Source of the DNA: Streptomyces physcomitrii | GTDB taxonomy: Bacteria; Actinomycetota; Actinomycetes; Streptomycetales; Streptomycetaceae | Direction: 5' to 3' | Length of the DNA: 64,000 nt | NCBI RefSeq assembly: GCF_012273655.1 | Contig: NZ_JAAWWP010000005.1 | Location: 186,001 to 250,000, forward strand | In this document: positions 63,301 to 64,000 of the stretch, one piece after another | Layout: the number at the start of each line of letters is the position of its first letter | How positions within the stretch are numbered: the stretch's first letter is position 1 | The notes under the pieces: model-generated | Seen by the model: only the letters and a program-made list of their open reading frames with translations | Told to the model about the DNA's origin: nothing | Database searches by the model: none | Position numbers and translations under genes: made by a program

Positions 63301-63361
63301 CTGCCGGTCGAGCGGGTGTTGACGGCGGACGCGCCGCCAACACCCGCTTGAGGACCGGCAG
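63301..63361. terminator. Long two-part hairpin between secreted esterase genes
   Basis: CTGCCGGTC pairs with GACCGGCAG as an outer stem. Inside it AGCGGGTGTTG pairs with CAACACCCGCT, and CGGCG with CGCCG, with one mismatch and a GACG loop. It follows the PHB-depolymerase-like gene on the minus strand. Confidence 0.88.
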
Positions 63362-63391
63362 TTGAGGGACAGGCCAGGGCCGGGGAAAAGG

Positions 63392-64000
63392 TCAGGAGCC
63401 GCTCAGGCCGAAGAACTTGGCGATCCAGTGGCTGGAGCAGATCGAGGCCAGGAAGTATGGGGCGCCGGTGCTGCCGCACTGTTCGGCGCCGGTTCCGGGG
63501 TCGACGGGGGTGCCGTGACCGATGCCGGGCACCCGGTCGACCTCGACGGCGACCTTGCCGTCCGTACCCACGTACTCCTCCTGGCGGGTGGAGTTGGGGC
63601 CGATGCTGCCGACCCGGTCCGGGGTCTGGGAGAGGCCGTGCAGGGCCGTCCACTGGTCCCGGAGTTCGTCGGCGTTGCGCGGGGCGACGGTGGTGTCCTT
63701 CTCGCCGTGCCAGATGGCCACCCGGGGCCAGGGCCCGTTCCAGGAGGGGTTCGCCGCGCGGACCCGCTCGGCCCACTGCTCGGGGCTGAGGTCGACCCCC
63801 GGATTCATGCACAGGTACGGGCTGCTGTCCTTGGTGCACTCGTACGGGAGCCCGGCGACGACCGCGCCCGCGGAGAAGACGTCGGGGTAGGCGCCGAGCA
63901 TCACCGAGGTCATGGCGCCCCCGGCGGAGAGCCCGGTGACGAAGACGCGGGAGGAGTCGGCCCCGTAGGCGGAGACGGCGTGCGCGGCCATCTGCCGGAT
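63392..64000 (-). CDS. PHB depolymerase-family esterase (N-terminus outside window)
   Basis: The frame is open to the window end, giving the last ~202 residues of an LpqC/PhaZ-type secreted esterase. Nucleophile Ser in VTGLSAGGAMTSVMLGAYP, Asp in IWHGEKDTTVAPRNADELRD and His in GIGHGTPVDPG make the triad. C-terminal Cys residues (ECTKDSSPYLCMN, EQCGST and SICSSHW) are typical of the secreted family. Relatives cleave polyhydroxybutyrate, feruloyl or acetyl-xylan esters. The signal peptide and oxyanion region lie outside the window. Confidence 0.88.
   Translation of the reverse strand: MRQMAAHAVSAYGADSSRVFVTGLSAGGAMTSVMLGAYPDVFSAGAVVAGLPYECTKDSSPYLCMNPGVDLSPEQWAERVRAANPSWNGPWPRVAIWHGEKDTTVAPRNADELRDQWTALHGLSQTPDRVGSIGPNSTRQEEYVGTDGKVAVEVDRVPGIGHGTPVDPGTGAEQCGSTGAPYFLASICSSHWIAKFFGLSGS

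Overview
The window is high-GC actinobacterial DNA, almost certainly from a Streptomyces chromosome. The evidence is extreme third-position GC, frequent GTG and TTG starts, ATGA/GTGA stop-start overlaps, two chaplin genes (one with a sortase signal), PASTA-less Ser/Thr kinases with disordered Ala/Pro/Gly linkers, and the grouping asd-ask, recR-ybaB, purA, kynurenine genes, fba and pyrE, which I recall as core Streptomyces gene content. No rRNA, tRNA, transposase or CRISPR array was found.

Layout. (1) 1-8437: the end of an exopolysaccharide-type locus. It holds the end of a polysaccharide deacetylase, a GT4 glycosyltransferase, a Wzz-like membrane protein and a CelD/BioF2-like acyltransferase, all overlapping. 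A GH26-like secreted hydrolase follows on the other strand, then an ATP-grasp ligase and a flavin oxidoreductase. (2) 8479-13985: a sortase-type chaplin, a short chaplin, a small conserved-looking protein, an S9 peptidase, a VOC protein and SURF1. (3) 14094-19414: a gene remnant, a membrane DUF4232-like protein coupled to an ECF sigma factor, then asd and aspartokinase. (4) 19758-29887: a receptor kinase fused to a peptide-binding domain, a DUF5063 protein, recR, ybaB, a SLATT-like membrane protein, an unrecognised protein, a GntR regulator and a class III aminotransferase. (5) 30454-39051: a second receptor kinase, a membrane-tethered PstS-like protein, a 38-aa mini-gene between strong hairpins, a large membrane protein with a type 1 periplasmic-binding domain, and a Uma2 nuclease-like protein. 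(6) 39225-46365: purA, a degenerate diacylglycerol-kinase-like protein, a MarR-type regulator divergent from an ABC exporter, and a P450. (7) 46536-50681: a kynurenine pathway group (formamidase, kynureninase, tryptophan dioxygenase). (8) 50909-64000: a DUF3151 protein, a Phd/PIN toxin-antitoxin pair, fba, pyrE, an aldose epimerase, an SRPBCC membrane protein, a membrane spermidine-synthase-like protein, a DUF2617 protein, a Cys/Gly-rich membrane peptide, a class I/II aminotransferase and two secreted esterases.

How genes work together. asd and lysC give aspartate semialdehyde for lysine, threonine and methionine. The three kynurenine genes convert tryptophan to anthranilate. The exopolysaccharide genes probably build, modify and trim a surface polymer. 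The most unusual material is the set of membrane proteins carrying solute-binding domains but no transporter partners (19758-38269), the 38-aa mini-gene with switch-like hairpins, the His-rich repeat extension of tryptophan dioxygenase, and a 15-base motif containing a DnaA box that recurs three times.

All family assignments come from reading motifs by eye and from remembered family knowledge. No search was run.
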